Assembly (NCBI GenBank): GCA_029959195.1
Contig: CP114120.1
Location: forward strand, 992,001-1,056,000
DNA: 64,000 nt
From: Dictyophora rubrovolvata
Lineage: Eukaryota > Basidiomycota > Agaricomycetes > Phallales > Phallaceae
Reading direction: 5' to 3'
In this document: positions 1 through 12,015 of the stretch, piece by piece
Layout of the letters: each line of letters begins with the position of its first letter
How positions within the stretch are numbered: the stretch's first letter is position 1
The notes under the pieces: generated by a model
What the model was told of the DNA's origin: nothing
Database searches by the model: none
Seen by the model: the letters and a program-made list of their open reading frames with translations, nothing else
Made by a program: the position numbers and the translations under genes

Positions 1-3000
1 GCTGTCGACTCATGCGTTGCCCAGCTACCTCGCTTGTTAGCTCGCGAACGGAATCCTGCAGAGCCATATGAATATGTTCCAAACAGTTTCTTTGCAGATT
101 CGTTGACAGCATTTGATGTATGGTTATCACGAGGCGGCTGTGCTTTGTCGATACCGGTCCCAGCACCCAACCCGGAACATCCTCCTGTGGACCCTTTAAC
201 GATTCCTGTAACATGTGATGCAACTCATAAACACGCACTAGTTCCGAGACGACCACCAGAACAACTACCTACCGTTTTACAAGTACTCCTTGCGCAGGTT
301 CATCGTCTAAGAGCACTTATTTCCTTTGCACAATTTTGTGATCTCGGTCCGTGGGCTGTCAACCTTGCGTTAACAATAGGAATATTCCCGTACATGGTCA
401 AACTTTTGATGGCGCCTCCAGGAGATGTACGTCCTGTCCTGATTTTCATATGGGCAAGGATCTGTGCTGTTGCCCCTGACGTCCGGACAGAACTTCTTGG
501 CGTCGGCGCTGGATCCCCTGGCGTGAACGGTGTGAGCTATTTTGCTAGCGTTCTTGCTGCCCGGGAAGAACCGACCTTCGTCCTTATTCCCAATGCAGCC
601 GAGCATCGGGCCATGTGCGCATTCGTTTTGACAACTATTGCCCGCGGCAGTTTAGCTGGTCAGACGGCTCTGGCAAACGAGCATGTTCTCGAAACATGTT
701 TAGAACGCCTAGATGACTCGTCGGATTATTTGCTGAGAGTATGGGTGATCATGTGCATTGCGCAAATGTGGGCGGGAAACGATAGGATTAAAGACGATGC
801 TACTTTATTGGATGCTCCACAGTTGTTGATAACCCAGCTTGGGGCGGAGCAAGCCCCGGATGTGCGGGCAGCGTTCGTATATGCGCTTTCTACCTTCCTC
901 GGGGCGATTGGTGCACCTGCATTGGACGGCGATGACTCCCAGCTTATGGATTCGCCACCTGTTGTAGACGCTCAGTTTTTGCAGGGAGGTGGAGGAACAG
1001 GGTCGTTACCTAGTGTTCTAGAACGAGGGCATTACAAGCTTGAAGCCGGTATCTCTACAAGCGCATGCTTAGCTGTTCGTGATGATGCAAGCCCCATGGT
1101 GCGAAAGGAAGCAGTTGTTTTGATTAGCGCGATCGTTGAGGCATGGAGGGGTCATTTTATTATTTGTGCTTGGGTATATTGGGAAGAGGAGCGACTGTCA
1201 TTAAGGCCTCAGCTGACAACACAGGACTCTCCGGGAAACTTTGTTGATACTGTTCTGAATGTCTGGCGAAAACACTTACACCTCGATCCTGATGAGACCT
1301 GGCCAGAAACTTGTTATCAAGTTTTATCGGGATATTTTACAGCCTGGGCAGCTTTGCTTGAGTTGGCCGGAGATCCCTTTCCTGAAGTTGCAGACAGAGC
1401 AAAATCCGTAGTCGACTGGGTCGTCGAAAGATTACTCAAGTCAGGTCTGCCAATAATGGGCACTGATGCTGAATTTCAGCGCGATCAGAAACAGAATCGC
1501 GCGCACACTCCTCCTGATTCACTCGGACCTCATACTAAGAAACCAGCGCATTTGAAACGCGCGTCGTCATTTGCGCATGCTTTGAAGAATCTAGGAAGCT
1601 ACGCTTTAGACGGTTTATCAAGACCTCCTTCTCCATCGCGTCTATCTACTCCCCAATGGGATGATGGACGACCGGATCAAGAATACAGAGTTAAAGAAGT
1701 TGTTGAGGCGCTTGAGCAATTAATCTCGGAGGATATGCTACGACTCAAAGCTAGACGAGCGGGTAAAAAATTCAAGGATGAAGACGCTGAACAGGTGGCT
1801 TCTGGCGTAAAATTACCCCTAAGAAGTAAATATTATGAATGGTGCAATGAGTATTTCATGGAGCCTCAGATGAAGGTAGGTTAGACGATGGTTTCTTGAT
1901 TGAGTGATGTTGACATTCTCGTTTTTCAGCAAGTGGAAAGTCACGAACCAGGGAGTAAAGTTTATAATATGCAACTGTGGCGAAGATCACGAAACGAACG
2001 CATTCTTTCGGAGACTCAGACGCAGGCTGAACTTGCTCGTTAGTTAAATCAATTTCGTGATCGATGTTTTATTTAGCCTTTTCTTTAGCTCAGTGTGAGT
2101 GGGACAGATGTGTGAGCACAATCCATGCATCCGGTATATCGCCGAAAATAGCTTTACACGCCTACGACACCTACGTGGCCGTTGCCACCGATCGTGATAA
2201 ACTAAGGTGACAGTCGATTAAGCCACTCCAGTAATGATTTTAGATTAACATTTTACAGTGTGTGGGATTGGACCCAACGCAGATGCCTAAGAACGTGGTC
2301 TAATGGCAATTCGAGTTTGAGTACTGTGACCTCGGTGCGTTTCATCAATGATGATACGGACGGCCTCGTCGTTGCTGGGTCGTGTACGTTATGTTTTGAA
2401 ATGACCTTTGTCATTCTAATACCTTACCTCCTCATTTGACAGCCGATGGGGTCCTTCGTATTTGGAGGCACGAGAACGAGAGCGGCGAGACCAGCCTCCA
2501 GTTATTGTCGGCTTTCCGAGCTATACCCTCTCTCATCGTTATGAAGCGAGGTCCAGGTTTAGTGATGGATTGGTCACAAACCGCAGGTGCATTTGTAGTT
2601 GGCGGAGATTCTAAAGAGCTGCTAGTTTGGGATGCCACGGCGGAGAGTAAAGTGGATGTAAGTCACGATAGTTCTCCTCCGGCAAGACCCTCTCTTATGT
2701 TGAAGTAGACCATCACAACCCAGTCGAATAGCCCGCTCACAGCTTTGACGGCTGATTTTTCTAGGAGCCCGCTCATTGTTGCGGGCTTTGCCGATGGCAC
2801 TCTCAAGGTTTTTGATCGACGCTTGCGTGATGTTGACTCTGTTGTCCGTATTCATCGCGATCACACTTCATGGATAGTTGGCGCAAAGTGTCAAAAATAT
2901 GACGAGAAAGCTTTAGTCACTGCGAGGTGAGCTGCCTTTCTTTTTTTTTTTTTTCTTTCTTTTCTTGGTAGAACATTTTACAATATTTATTACATGCAGC

Positions 3001-3524
3001 ATGGATGGTCAGGTTCATTTATGGGATTCGCGTAACGCGACGCGTTCGGTCCACGAATGGCGGGTACACGAGCGGCTTGCTTCGTTCGATTTACACGAAC
3101 AGACAAGCGTCTTTGCCTGGTACGACGTCTCTTCTCAAGGTCTGACAATCCATAGTAAATTTTATTTAGTTCTTCAGCTCTCACCCAATCAAATTGGAGA
3201 TCGCATACCACAGTCGTGCATTCGCTGCCTTTATGTGGAAGTAGAGATGACGTTTTATCACGTGTAGTGCACCCGACTGGACTACATGAAATGCCTAGCA
3301 CCCATATTCTCCCCTTTCATAGCGACACCGTTTTTCATCCTAATGAGATGCTATATGCTGTGGCTGGTCCTGACGGTACAATTCGGCTGATGGGATGTAG
3401 ATTGCACGAAAGAAGAGAGCAACCATATACTGGTATATTACGACCCTATGATATGGTCCCTATGGAGAGATCAACGCTGGACGTCAATGGTTTCCAAAAT
3501 ACAAATTCATTGCCTTTCATTTAA
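1..3524 (+). CDS. kog1: Raptor (TORC1 scaffold, Mip1/Kog1), 3' part of gene
   Basis: Raptor presents substrates to the TOR kinase in TORC1 and controls growth in response to nutrients. The frame is open from base 1, so the gene starts outside the window and its caspase-like N-terminal domain is not seen. Exon 1-1875 encodes the helical HEAT/armadillo region, with the family hallmarks PEQLPTVLQVLLAQVHRLRA and LGPWAVNLALTIGIFPYMVK. The next exon starts at 1930 after a 54-bp intron. Further short exons, joined by apparent GT-AG introns around 2.04-2.09, 2.2-2.26, 2.39-2.44, 2.65-2.71 and 2.93-3.0 kb, encode the C-terminal WD40 propeller (VWDW, DGVLRIW, DGTLKVFD, DGQVHLWDSR, GPDGTIRL). The frame closes at 3524, about 40 residues after the usual family end, so the last exon may stop earlier or use another splice. 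Identification is secure; exon borders are inferred. Confidence 0.93.
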
Positions 3525-3937
3525 TGGTTTTGATTACACCACCTTTAATTCATTCATGTATTCGGTAGATGCCGAAAATCTGACAACAATATTAGGCATG
3601 GCACTGTTCCTGAGTTCAATATTTACCCGAAAAAGTTTTAATGGGAGGGAATATGCCATTAGCAGAGTGCTGCCAGGCACTGGTGTTCAGCTGAGTAGGT
3701 AAGTGCCATTGCTGTCACAATGGCACCTTGTCTAGCTCTCTGACCTCCATGACAGAGACTCATAGCACTCACTAGAATTCATTTCATCTCCTTTTGCATT
3801 CATTTCTTTCCCACCCTTCCACCCTTATGTACTAAATTTGGCTCTAATATCAAACTAGCACACTAAGAGTTCCCTTTGTACATACACAATTCACAGTAAC
3901 AAGCATTGAGTTTACCCTGCAAGCAAGTGGCAGTGAG
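3525..3937. other. Raptor 3' flank, no gene seen
   Basis: No convincing coding frame. It probably contains the raptor 3' UTR and terminator, then AT-rich non-coding sequence up to the first LTR. The short ORF around 3448-3702 has no recognisable protein features. Confidence 0.5.
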
Positions 3938-4600
3938 TGTCAGGGCTACTCTCTCAGACTAGAGGGAGGGGATCCTAGGTAAAATATATTTTGGGAAAAA
4001 TACCAACTCACCTAGAGGGAGGGGATCCTAAGAGAACAAACTTAGGGATCCCTCCTCTAGGGCTACTAACTATATATTATGAAAAATAGCAAAGGTTGTA
4101 TGTGACCCTCAGTTCATGGACTGGGCATGGATATGTGCCAGTTCTGGGCTTTGTCAGGGTACACTAGCACTGTTCCCTTCTTTTCTCTATGTTTAATATC
4201 AGTTCTTGTTTATTTCATTTATTTCCCTATTTCTCATATTTTATCCTATCTCTTGCTTTCGCCATTCCCTCCGTATTCCTGCTTCTCCCATCAATAGATG
4301 CTGAGTACCCATTCCCATGAGCGCCATGGCCTAGGCCCCAGCTAAAGGTCCAGGACTGGCATATATCCACACCCAGTCCATGAACCAAGGGTCGCATGCA
4401 ACCTTCACTGTTTTTCATAGTATATAGTTAGTAGCCCTAGAGGAAGGATCCCTAAGTTTGTTCTCTTAGAATCCCCTCCCTCTAGGTGAGTTAGTATTGG
4501 TCTCAAATATATATTTTGCTTAGGATCCTCTCCCTCTAGTCTGAGTGAGTAGCCCTGACAGGCTTTAGCTGGGGCCTAAGCTATGGCACTGATAGGAACT
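3938..4600 (-). mobile_element. LTR-B (outer copy), split and truncated
   Basis: In plus-strand reading it begins TGTCAGGGCTACT, the 3' terminus of LTR-B reversed. It continues to 4151, is interrupted by a second LTR-B (4152-4560), and resumes at 4561 with TAGCTGGGGCCTA to about 4600, where it is truncated against other repeat debris. The complete copy at 25915-26300 supplies the comparison. It is a fossil remnant of an LTR retroelement. Confidence 0.85.
4147..4565 (+). mobile_element. Solo LTR-B nested in LTR-B, with 5-bp TSD
   Basis: A 409-bp solo LTR (4152-4560), TGTCAGGGTACAC to GCCCTGACA, inserted head to head into an older copy of its own family. The target duplication GGCTT is intact on both sides (4147-4151 and 4561-4565). 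The sense strand is assigned by similarity to LTR-A, whose orientation is fixed by the gypsy element at 38.4-46.8 kb. The right part carries the inverted-repeat module with CCCTAGAGG and CCCTCTAGG that LTR-A also has. Confidence 0.92.
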
Positions 4601-4686
4601 GTCAAGATCCAAAATTGTTCGAGATCATGAAATTGGGAAATCAAGTGAAACAAGGAACCTGGCCTCAACTTGTATATTGCGCCCAC
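4601..4686 (-). repeat. Fragment related to the LTR-D/G 3' portion
   Basis: Read on the minus strand it contains GTGGGCGCAATATACAAGTT, matching the motif GTGGGCGCAGCATATAAGTT in LTR-G at 44.97 kb. It is a short truncated remnant with no coding sense. Confidence 0.5.
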
Positions 4687-5031
4687 TATCACAGTATGCT
4701 AGCAACACTTAGCAATGTATCGTTTACTCTTTCTGTTTTCCTGTATTCATGTTCTCTCTGTGTTTATTTCATCTTTTCTCATTTTCTCATTCTCTTCATT
4801 TCTGACTATTTCTCATTTTCAACTTGTTCTCTCATTTTCACTTGTTATCACCACAAATCCCATGGGGATCAACCAAGCATCTGTACTCATATATATGTAG
4901 TCGTTTTCCCTAGAGAAGGATCCCTAAGCTTTTTCTCTTAGGTTTTCCCTCTAGGTGAGTAACTAGTCATTTCCTATGAATAGATCTTAGATTTTCCCTC
5001 TTCTAGATGTGTGCCCTGAGTTGCCCTAACA
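4687..5031 (+). mobile_element. Solo LTR-A
   Basis: A 345-bp LTR starting TATCACAGTATGCTAGC and ending GTTGCCCTAACA, same family as the LTRs of the gypsy fossil at 38.4-46.8 kb. It has the U5-like inverted-repeat module before its end. The right flank GTATT belongs to element F, but the left flank does not match it, so the left target site has been lost or rearranged. Confidence 0.85.
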
Positions 5032-5887
5032 GTATTCTTAGATAGGAATCAGAGAAGGTAGCCATAATATACTTTCATCCACCTCCATGTTCATGTCTAA
5101 GTGTCATGATCCAAATTCATGACATCACTAGTGATACAGATTCCTTATCCTATTTCCTTATCTTATTGTATCTAAACATTATCTTATCACAATCGCATTG
5201 CAGATGCTATGACCAGAAGTCTTGTCAGACTTCATCACCATTCCATGAAGTCCTAGACAACATCATCTTCCTAAGACTTACAGTAAGCCACAGATAGACC
5301 TTTGGTCTACATTCTAGTTCCAAACTGCGCATGAGATCATCTATGATAGTTGTAGGTCTTTGTATGTGTTTTCCCTTTGTTCTTGTTATCTCATGTTTGC
5401 CACATAGCAAACTGACCCTGCATATACTTATGATACTCATGAACTGCTATGACTTGTATACAATCTTAAGTTTGTTATTTATTTTGAACTGAGATTCAAA
5501 CCTCTAGTATACTTGTATATAAAGCCTTCTATACATCATAGCTAGACTTCTCTTTAGACTTAATATTGAACCTAGTTCGATATCTCAATATAGTCTTCCT
5601 TTTTCATTAACACTTCCGTCATTGCCAAACATTTTAAGTCTAAACCATTCGTAGTGACAATGCCGTTCTGGCATTGGATCTATTACTTCTTTCATCTCCT
5701 CTTCTTCTGCTTCCTTATCGACAATCTATTTCTACAGATCGTTCTAGACTTTCTAAAGCTTCAGCTCAATGATATTCTTCGAAGACTTGAAGGTCCCGAG
5801 TATCATCAGGACAAGTAGAGCTAATGTTCAGAGGACTGTCATGATACAACCCACTCAGGTTGAGACTACACTCTACAACAACATGGT

Positions 5888-7264
5888 ACTGGAGACATTG
5901 TAGAGTTTAGCCATAAAGAAAATCATTAGATAATTATGGTTTGAGGCATTGGCTTTCTATAATTTATGATATTACAAAATCATATAATGACTAATACTCA
6001 GATCAAGGGATTCTGATTTGCTAAATTGTCAATATACTGTTTTTATTATCTTGATCAAATTATCTGATAAATTTTACTTATATAAGCCTGTGAATAATGT
6101 TATTCATTCAGTAAAAATATGCACAGAGTTAAACATATATTAGTGTCACGCTCTGCGTGCCACACCTTCCTAATTTGGAAGTCCAATCCCATTCCGGTTA
6201 TTTCTGTACTCACCCCGCATCTCCATAGCAATCGCATCCCGTACTTGTCAGTACTCTGTCCGGACGTCGTCCAGACTTCAAGTCTGTCACCTTCCTTATG
6301 AGGAAACTGGCGCCTGACTCTCAGTAATAAGGAATGAAGATTTTATAATCATCACCTCTAGCTGTGTTCAACCATATGCTACCTTTCCTTATTTATTCTT
6401 ATCCCCATTCCCATAGTTCCATTCCCTCTTGTATTTAAACCCCCAGTTTCCAGCTGTGGATCCCTAGTCTGAATATCAGCTTTATTAGTTTCATCTTGTA
6501 CTCTCTAAGTCCCTGCCACTCCGAAATTGAGGGATAGATAAAGCTGGGCGAGTGGGCGCAGCTTATAAGCTGAAGCCGAGTCCCTCATCCTATACTTCCA
6601 TACTCTGTCTCCCGTCCATCCCTAGCAGTCTGGACTTTCTTGGAGATATCCAGGATAGTCCTGGACCGCTGTACGTAACAATTAGTATCAATGATACTCA
6701 AAAATTATACAGAAACATTTACTTGACCATTTGTGAAAATAATATTTCATCATAATTTAGATGCCATGGTAAACCTTGATTTCAAGCATGAAGTTACTCC
6801 TTGTATTATCAGAGTTTTTCCTGGGAAAACACTAATAATACAGTGATTTCAGGAAAATGTTAAGAAAACTCTAATGTCACAAACTGTGACCTCAAGTTTT
6901 AATTATGTATAAACTCAATATTTTCCATGTCATCAAAATTATGATAGAATACTATATTTACAAGGAGTTGAATAAACTTTTTTATATAATTTTCAAATGT
7001 GATCAATATTGATATAAGTTTTACTTTATATGCTGTTTAACTGAATAGAGAAAATTATGTATAGGCTTATAAAACTAAAAATTATTATATAATTGAATTA
7101 AGATTATTATAGCAGTATACTGACAATTTTCCAACTCAGAATCCCCTAGTCTAAGTATTACTTATGAAGTGATTTTGCAATTTTGTAAATTATCAAAAGC
7201 CTATGCCTCCACCCATGATTTCATCAAGCTTTTCTTTTTGGCTAAACCCTACAATGTCTCCAGT
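5888..7264. mobile_element. TIR DNA transposon, non-autonomous, inside LTR-C
   Basis: The termini are long diverged inverted repeats: the left starts ACTGGAGACATTGTAG and the right ends CTACAATGTCTCCAGT in effect, with similarity continuing inward for roughly 230 bp. No transposase frame was seen between them; the interior is AT-rich and carries a solo LTR-D (6144-6680). Flanks CATGGTA and TGTGGTA agree in five of seven bases, so duplication length and superfamily are unresolved. Confidence 0.7.
6139..6685 (+). mobile_element. Solo LTR-D copy D1, with TSD
   Basis: The LTR is 6144-6680 (537 bp), TGTCACGCTCTGCGTGCC to GTACGTAACA, flanked by ATTAG on both sides (6139-6143, 6681-6685). It contains a TATA-like TGTATTTAAACCC near 6431. 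It is the innermost layer of a four-deep nest. Confidence 0.92.
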
Positions 7265-7870
7265 GTGGTAATACTTGTATTATTACTAAATACGAATTCT
7301 AACGTATATACATTCGTCATCAATACCTGAGTATCAGTACTTAACACTGGGATGTGATAGACTCGTATTGTTGATACAAAATTAGCATATCATTTGTCAG
7401 AAGGTATACCTATAAAAGGATAATAAGGATAGGGAAGGAAGGAGGTGGGGGCAAGTGATTTATATCCAAGGAGTTGTACAGAATTTATAATGGGAGGGAA
7501 GGATAAGAAAGGATGAAATTAATTTTTAAATTTCAAAAAGGAAGAAAAAGAAATCATAAAAGGAAAGGAAACAAAAGATAAGGAAGTCCTTGTTTTCCAT
7601 TTTTAATTATTTCTGATTAGTCAAAGGAAGTTTTTCCTATAGCATTAACTCAGATGTCTTAAATATAGCCAAACAGAATTTCCAAAGTCGATGTAGCTTG
7701 GGAGCAGTAGAAACAGGAGTTAAAGGACAAAGAGAGGGTGATGAAGGTTCAGTGGGAGGATCAAAAGTAGAGATAGGAGGTTTTGGAGTCATGAGAATTT
7801 GTAGGATACCAGAATTGTAGAAAGGAAGGAAAAATTCAGATTCTAGTATGTGCTGATATCAATAATGGAT

Positions 7871-8305
7871 CTATAAGCAAGGAATATCGAAAATGATATG
7901 CCAGAAAGTATGTCCATGTTCCACTGTAGCCCATATCCTAGTAACCGTTTCCAATAGACCTATGTGAATCGTATACATATTCACTACAACAAACCACTCT
8001 TCATATCCTTCTAACCATAAGCATATTCCAAAGGAAACCTTCTTATCTCCTGCATCTGAATACGAGATCAGATCCGAAGCTTTATATTGACCAATAATAA
8101 TAGGGTTCAGGTATAAGGGTAATAAGGTGGAGGGATCAAGGTTGAGGTGTGCATAGGATGTATAGTAGACATAGTATTGTGTGTCCAAATCACAGAAATT
8201 GATATCAGGAGTAGAAGGGACAAAACAAAAACAATGAAAGTCATTGATAGAAGGAGTGCAAAGAGAAGGCAGAGAATGAGAAGAGCAAATTTGAAATGAG
8301 GACAT
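7871..8305 (-). pseudogene. F element ORF-A (copy F1), unknown protein
   Basis: A frame of 144 codons. The core runs from CDLDTQYYVYYTSYAHLNLD through SFGICLWLEGYEEWFVVVNM to FWHIIFDIPCL and is very close to the ORF-A of F2 and F3. I recognise no domain. The proline-rich tail seen downstream in F3 is represented by the sequence below 7870. Fossil copy of an unclassified mobile element. Confidence 0.55.
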
Positions 8306-9775
8306 ATCTTTTGTATTGATGTTTTTGGGATAATAATAAAAAAATGTTTAGATATGGGTTTTAGGTAATTGCAAAGGTGAATTCAAACTCCGAAGGACAT
8401 ATTGTGGGATTAGGGAATCTTTGGAACATTTTACTCTAATTCTTGCCAAATATAGATTTTGGTACATGACAGCACCTTTACCATATTGTGATATTTATAT
8501 AGTGTATGGTGCCTACATACTATTACATAATATTCTACATAGCGCATGTGCTAAGTCACATGTCATAGTCTAATAGACTTATACCTAAGTCCATGGTATA
8601 TATATTTACTATATCAGCAGAACTGTTACAGTCAAAGATTGACTTAATGGAAGCATATGAGCAAGTATGCATCATAGTGAAAGATGTAGTCAAAACCGTC
8701 TTTTCTACCATATATGGCACTTTTAAAAGCCATATCATACAGCAGGGAGACTGCAACACACCCTCTACATTCCAGAGGTTAATGACCCATATATTCTGAG
8801 ATTATATCAGGTGAAATATGCATACTTATATAAATAACATATTTGTATATTCAATGATAATAGAGCAATACCATAAGCATCTGGAAATCACATTCTCACA
8901 TCTGAGAAAGAAACAACTCTATCTTAGTAAGACAAAGGTAGACTTATATTCCAAGTGCATGGAATGCTTAGGCCATATCATTGATGATAATGATATCCAC
9001 CCTGATATGGATAAGATCTGTCTGTGGCAGACTCCACACATATACAATGACATCCAAAAGTTTCTAGGACTCATGTAGTACATAGTAGCATACTTTCTGG
9101 GAGTAGCTGCATACACAACCCCACTATCAGGATGCATGCATAATAACAGATAGTTTGTCTGGACCCTGGTACTGGAATGGTACTTTGAATCCATCAAATC
9201 ATTAACACTCAAGGCACCAGTATTAAAAGTCTATCAACCCTGATAGAAACGAGCTCATCTGACTCATAACCAACGATCCAAGTGTGGAGTTGGAGTGTAC
9301 TATGATCAGGGTGAAATCTAGCAGACCTGCAGACTAGCAGGGTTCATATTGAAGAAATTTACACTTGCATAGCATAACTATAGGACACATGAGCATGAGC
9401 TCATTACAGTGCTAGAAGTATTGATGAAGTGAGAGGATAAACTACTAGGTCATAAATTCACCCTAGTAACAGATAATGAAGTGCTGAAGTATTTCAAAAT
9501 GTAGCCACACATGTTGTCAAAGCAGGCGAGATGGTTTGAGTACCTTTCTCATTTCAACTATGAAACAATATACATCAAAGGCGAAACTACCACAGTTGCA
9601 GACGGACTATCAAGATACTTCAAAGATGATCTACTAGGTGAGGTACACTTACCTGAAAACTATGTCAACATAGACGTAAGATCAGACCCAAGTGGGAATC
9701 AACTACCACCTGAAAGAAGGGGTGAACTAAGAATTAGCATGATGATATACAAAAAGACTTGAAAGTGCAAGTAGA

Positions 9776-10158
9776 ACCAGTGTTAGAGCAACTCAGGGCA
9801 CATACCTAGAGAGAAAAAAATCTAAGAGATCTATTGAACAGAACTACTAACTACACACCTAGAGGGAGGAAAGCCTAAGAGAACAAGCTTAGGGTTTTCC
9901 CTCTAGGAATAGAGACTATATATAATACAGGACAAGCACTTGTAATCAATAGAAGGATCTCTGTGGGATCCACAGTAATAAGTTTGAGGATTGCAAAGTG
10001 ATTTGAGAGTTCAATTGAAGATCAAACGAAGGAAATGAAGAATGAATGGAAATAAGAGAAATGGTTCGGAACGATGAAATGATCTGAACTTCAAGACTTC
10101 AAAGTTCAAGGAAGTGATTGAAAATGGAACAGACGAACTAGCATACTCTGATAACCAG
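9776..10158 (-). mobile_element. Solo LTR-A2 inside gypsy-1, with TSD
   Basis: The LTR is 9781-10153 (373 bp), plus-strand reading TGTTAGAGCAACTCAGG to CATACTCTGATA, with target duplication ACCAG at 9776-9780 and 10154-10158. It is a subfamily of LTR-A: the left end and the CCTAGAGGGAGG inverted-repeat module are shared, but the right half is distinct. The second copy is at 30110-30428. Confidence 0.93.
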
Positions 10159-10928
10159 AGTCTATTGAACAAGAATTAACCTCCAATGAGAAGGTAGATT
10201 CAGATGACAATAATATACTGGCAGTAATGGCACAACATAGTAGTAAGACACTAAAAGTCAAGATTGAAGGCTTAAGGATTAGCCAACCTTATAAGAAGTG
10301 GTTATGGAAGAGACTCAACACTATAACAAGTGTTAGAAAACCCTGAGGCACACAAAGGGTTTAGAATTAAAGACCAATTGATCTATATGAAGAATCAGCT
10401 TTCTTATGACATAGTCTGCATCCCCTATTACTTACTTTATCAGGGGAGGAAACTGATAGAAATAATTATCAGTGAAGCTCACGAAATCATCAGACATTTC
10501 AGATAATTCAAAACATCTCAGTACATCAGACAAGTATACTGATAGAAGACAATAGTAGAAGACATCAATGAATACTGCAAATCATACAGTAAATGTCAGA
10601 CAAACAAGGATGAAAATAGATATTCTAGTGGTCTATTGAAAACACTACTAATTCCCAACAGACCATGGGAATCTGTAGGAATGGACTTTATAGGTCCATT
10701 ACCTTTATCAAAAGGATATGACTTCCTACTAGTCATAATCAACAGACTAACATCAATGGTCAGACTATGCTGACAACTATTAAGTTGACAGCCAAGGCTA
10801 CTGCTTTACTCTACTTCAAAGGAGTCGTATGACACCACAGAATGCCAGCATCTATTGTAAGTGATAGAGACACCAGATTCACTGCAAAGTTCTGGAAAGA
10901 ACTGCAACAGCTAATAGGGACGAAGCTA

Positions 10929-11149
10929 TTACAGTAGTTTGCAGTAAAGTTTACACTCAAACACCCTCTAAACTGGGCTTTTCTGGCTAAATGGCTGATT
11001 CAAAAATAAGGCTCAATTAGTAGAAAAAATTCATAAAATAAATACTTATTTTGTCTACTAATTGAGTCCTATTTTTGAATCAACTGTTTGGTCAGAAAAA
11101 CCTGGTTTAGGGGGTGCTTGAGTACAAACTCTACTGCAAACTACTATAA
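10929..11149. mobile_element. MITE family 2, copy a (221 bp)
   Basis: A foldback element: the left arm starts TTACAGTAGTTTGCAGTA and the right arm ends CTGCAAACTACTATAA. The arms continue inward over most of the element (TAAACTGGGCTTTTCTG against CAGAAAAACCTGGTTTA). It lies in the integrase region of gypsy-1. A second copy of identical length lies at 28809-29029. The termini suggest a TA-targeting (Tc1/mariner-like) origin; that is an inference. Confidence 0.88.
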
Positions 11150-12015
11150 TGTCTACCTCATTTCACCTGCAAATAGATGGAGCTATGGAATGAGCCAACC
11201 ATTTGGTGGGACAGATATTACATTCTATAATCAAAAATAACCAGAAGGATTGGGCAGAATGTATCCCAATAGTGGAATTTACCATAAATAGTAGTACTAG
11301 TGAGACTACTAAGTTCATGCTATTTGAACTGAACTACAGCTATACCCCCATGTTAGGGAGGCAACTAAACATCAACATCAAGTTTTGTAGTGTTAAACAA
11401 TTTGCACTACAGGTGAAGTGGAATCTTATGGCCACACACAATGCCATCATTGCCAATCATATAAAGCAAGCCCACCATGTGAATAGAGCCAGACAAGACA
11501 CACCAGAATACAATGAGGGTGACCTTGTGTATTTGTCCATGAAGGATTTGTCACTACTCAAAGGTAGGTCCAGTAAACTAGTACTGTATTATATTGGATG
11601 ATACAAAGTATTGTCAGTAAAAGACAATATTAACATCAGGCTGGAACTGCCCGAAGAACTCAAGAAGCATCAAATAAGGTATTCCATGTGGACTTAGTGA
11701 AACTACATATTGCCAATGATGATGAAAGGTTTCCACACCATGAGTCATTAATAACATATGACTTTGGGCAACCTGATAACATGGAATGGCACATAGACAA
11801 GCCACTTGCTCATCATTGGAATGGGTCAAGGGATAAGGACCTCAAATTTCTAGTGCAATGGACACTAGGTGATACTACTTAGGAACCTTACAATAACTGT
11901 AAGGATTTACAGGCATTCGATGAGTACATGCAACTACACAGCATAACTGAGCCACATAAATTGCCACACCTCAACTTGATGTGTGCACCCAATTGAAGAT
12001 CTGAGGACCAGATCT

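Larger units (their letters stand above)
5102..7346 (+). mobile_element. LTR-C copy C1, enlarged by nested insertions
   Basis: It begins TGTCATGATCCAAATTCATG and ends CAGTACTTAACA, the termini also seen in C2 and C3. It has a TATA-like GTATATAAAG near 5516. Its flanks CTAAG and CTGGG are a degenerate target duplication within element F. A TIR element (5888-7264) sits inside it. Many CpG sites present in C2 read TpG or CpA here, suggesting C1 is older. Confidence 0.88.
5032..8471 (-). mobile_element. Element F, copy F1, split by LTR-C
   Basis: Minus-strand copy of the unclassified F element. Its 5' terminus lies at 8471 (TGTCATGTACCAAAATC on the minus strand) and ORF-A lies at 7871-8305. The ORF-B part continues to 7347, is interrupted by LTR-C (5102-7346), and resumes from 5101 down to 5032, where the sequence matches the region around residues 50-75 of the ORF-B in copy F2. 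The remainder is lost at LTR-A. Broken fossil; its closest relatives are F2 and F3. Confidence 0.8.
8472..12015 (+). mobile_element. Ty3/gypsy-type pol fossil, gypsy-1
   Basis: Parts in order: reverse transcriptase (8593-9078, with FSTIYGTFKSHIIQQGDCNT and MHTYINNIFVYS), RNase H (about 9200-9640, ending VADGLSRYFKDD), integrase zinc-binding and core regions (about 10.4-11.6 kb, PWESVGMDFIGPLPLSKGYD) and a chromodomain (about 11780-11950, EWHIDKPLAHHW, KFLVQWTLGDTT). A solo LTR-A2 and a MITE are inserted in it. No flanking LTR pair could be assigned. It is clearly broken, with many breaks, and old. Confidence 0.88.

Noticed and set aside
370-606. Minus-strand 78-codon ORF within raptor
   Set aside because: Shadow of the conserved raptor helical region on the other strand.
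4615-4941. Hydrophobic 108-codon ORF resembling a membrane protein
   Set aside because: It lies in LTR-A; the T-rich U3-like region translates as a false membrane helix and recurs in other LTR-A copies.
5106-5440. Short ORFs inside LTR-C
   Set aside because: The same frames recur in C2 and C3 with disruptions and lie in LTR sequence with a TATA motif; no conserved protein pattern.
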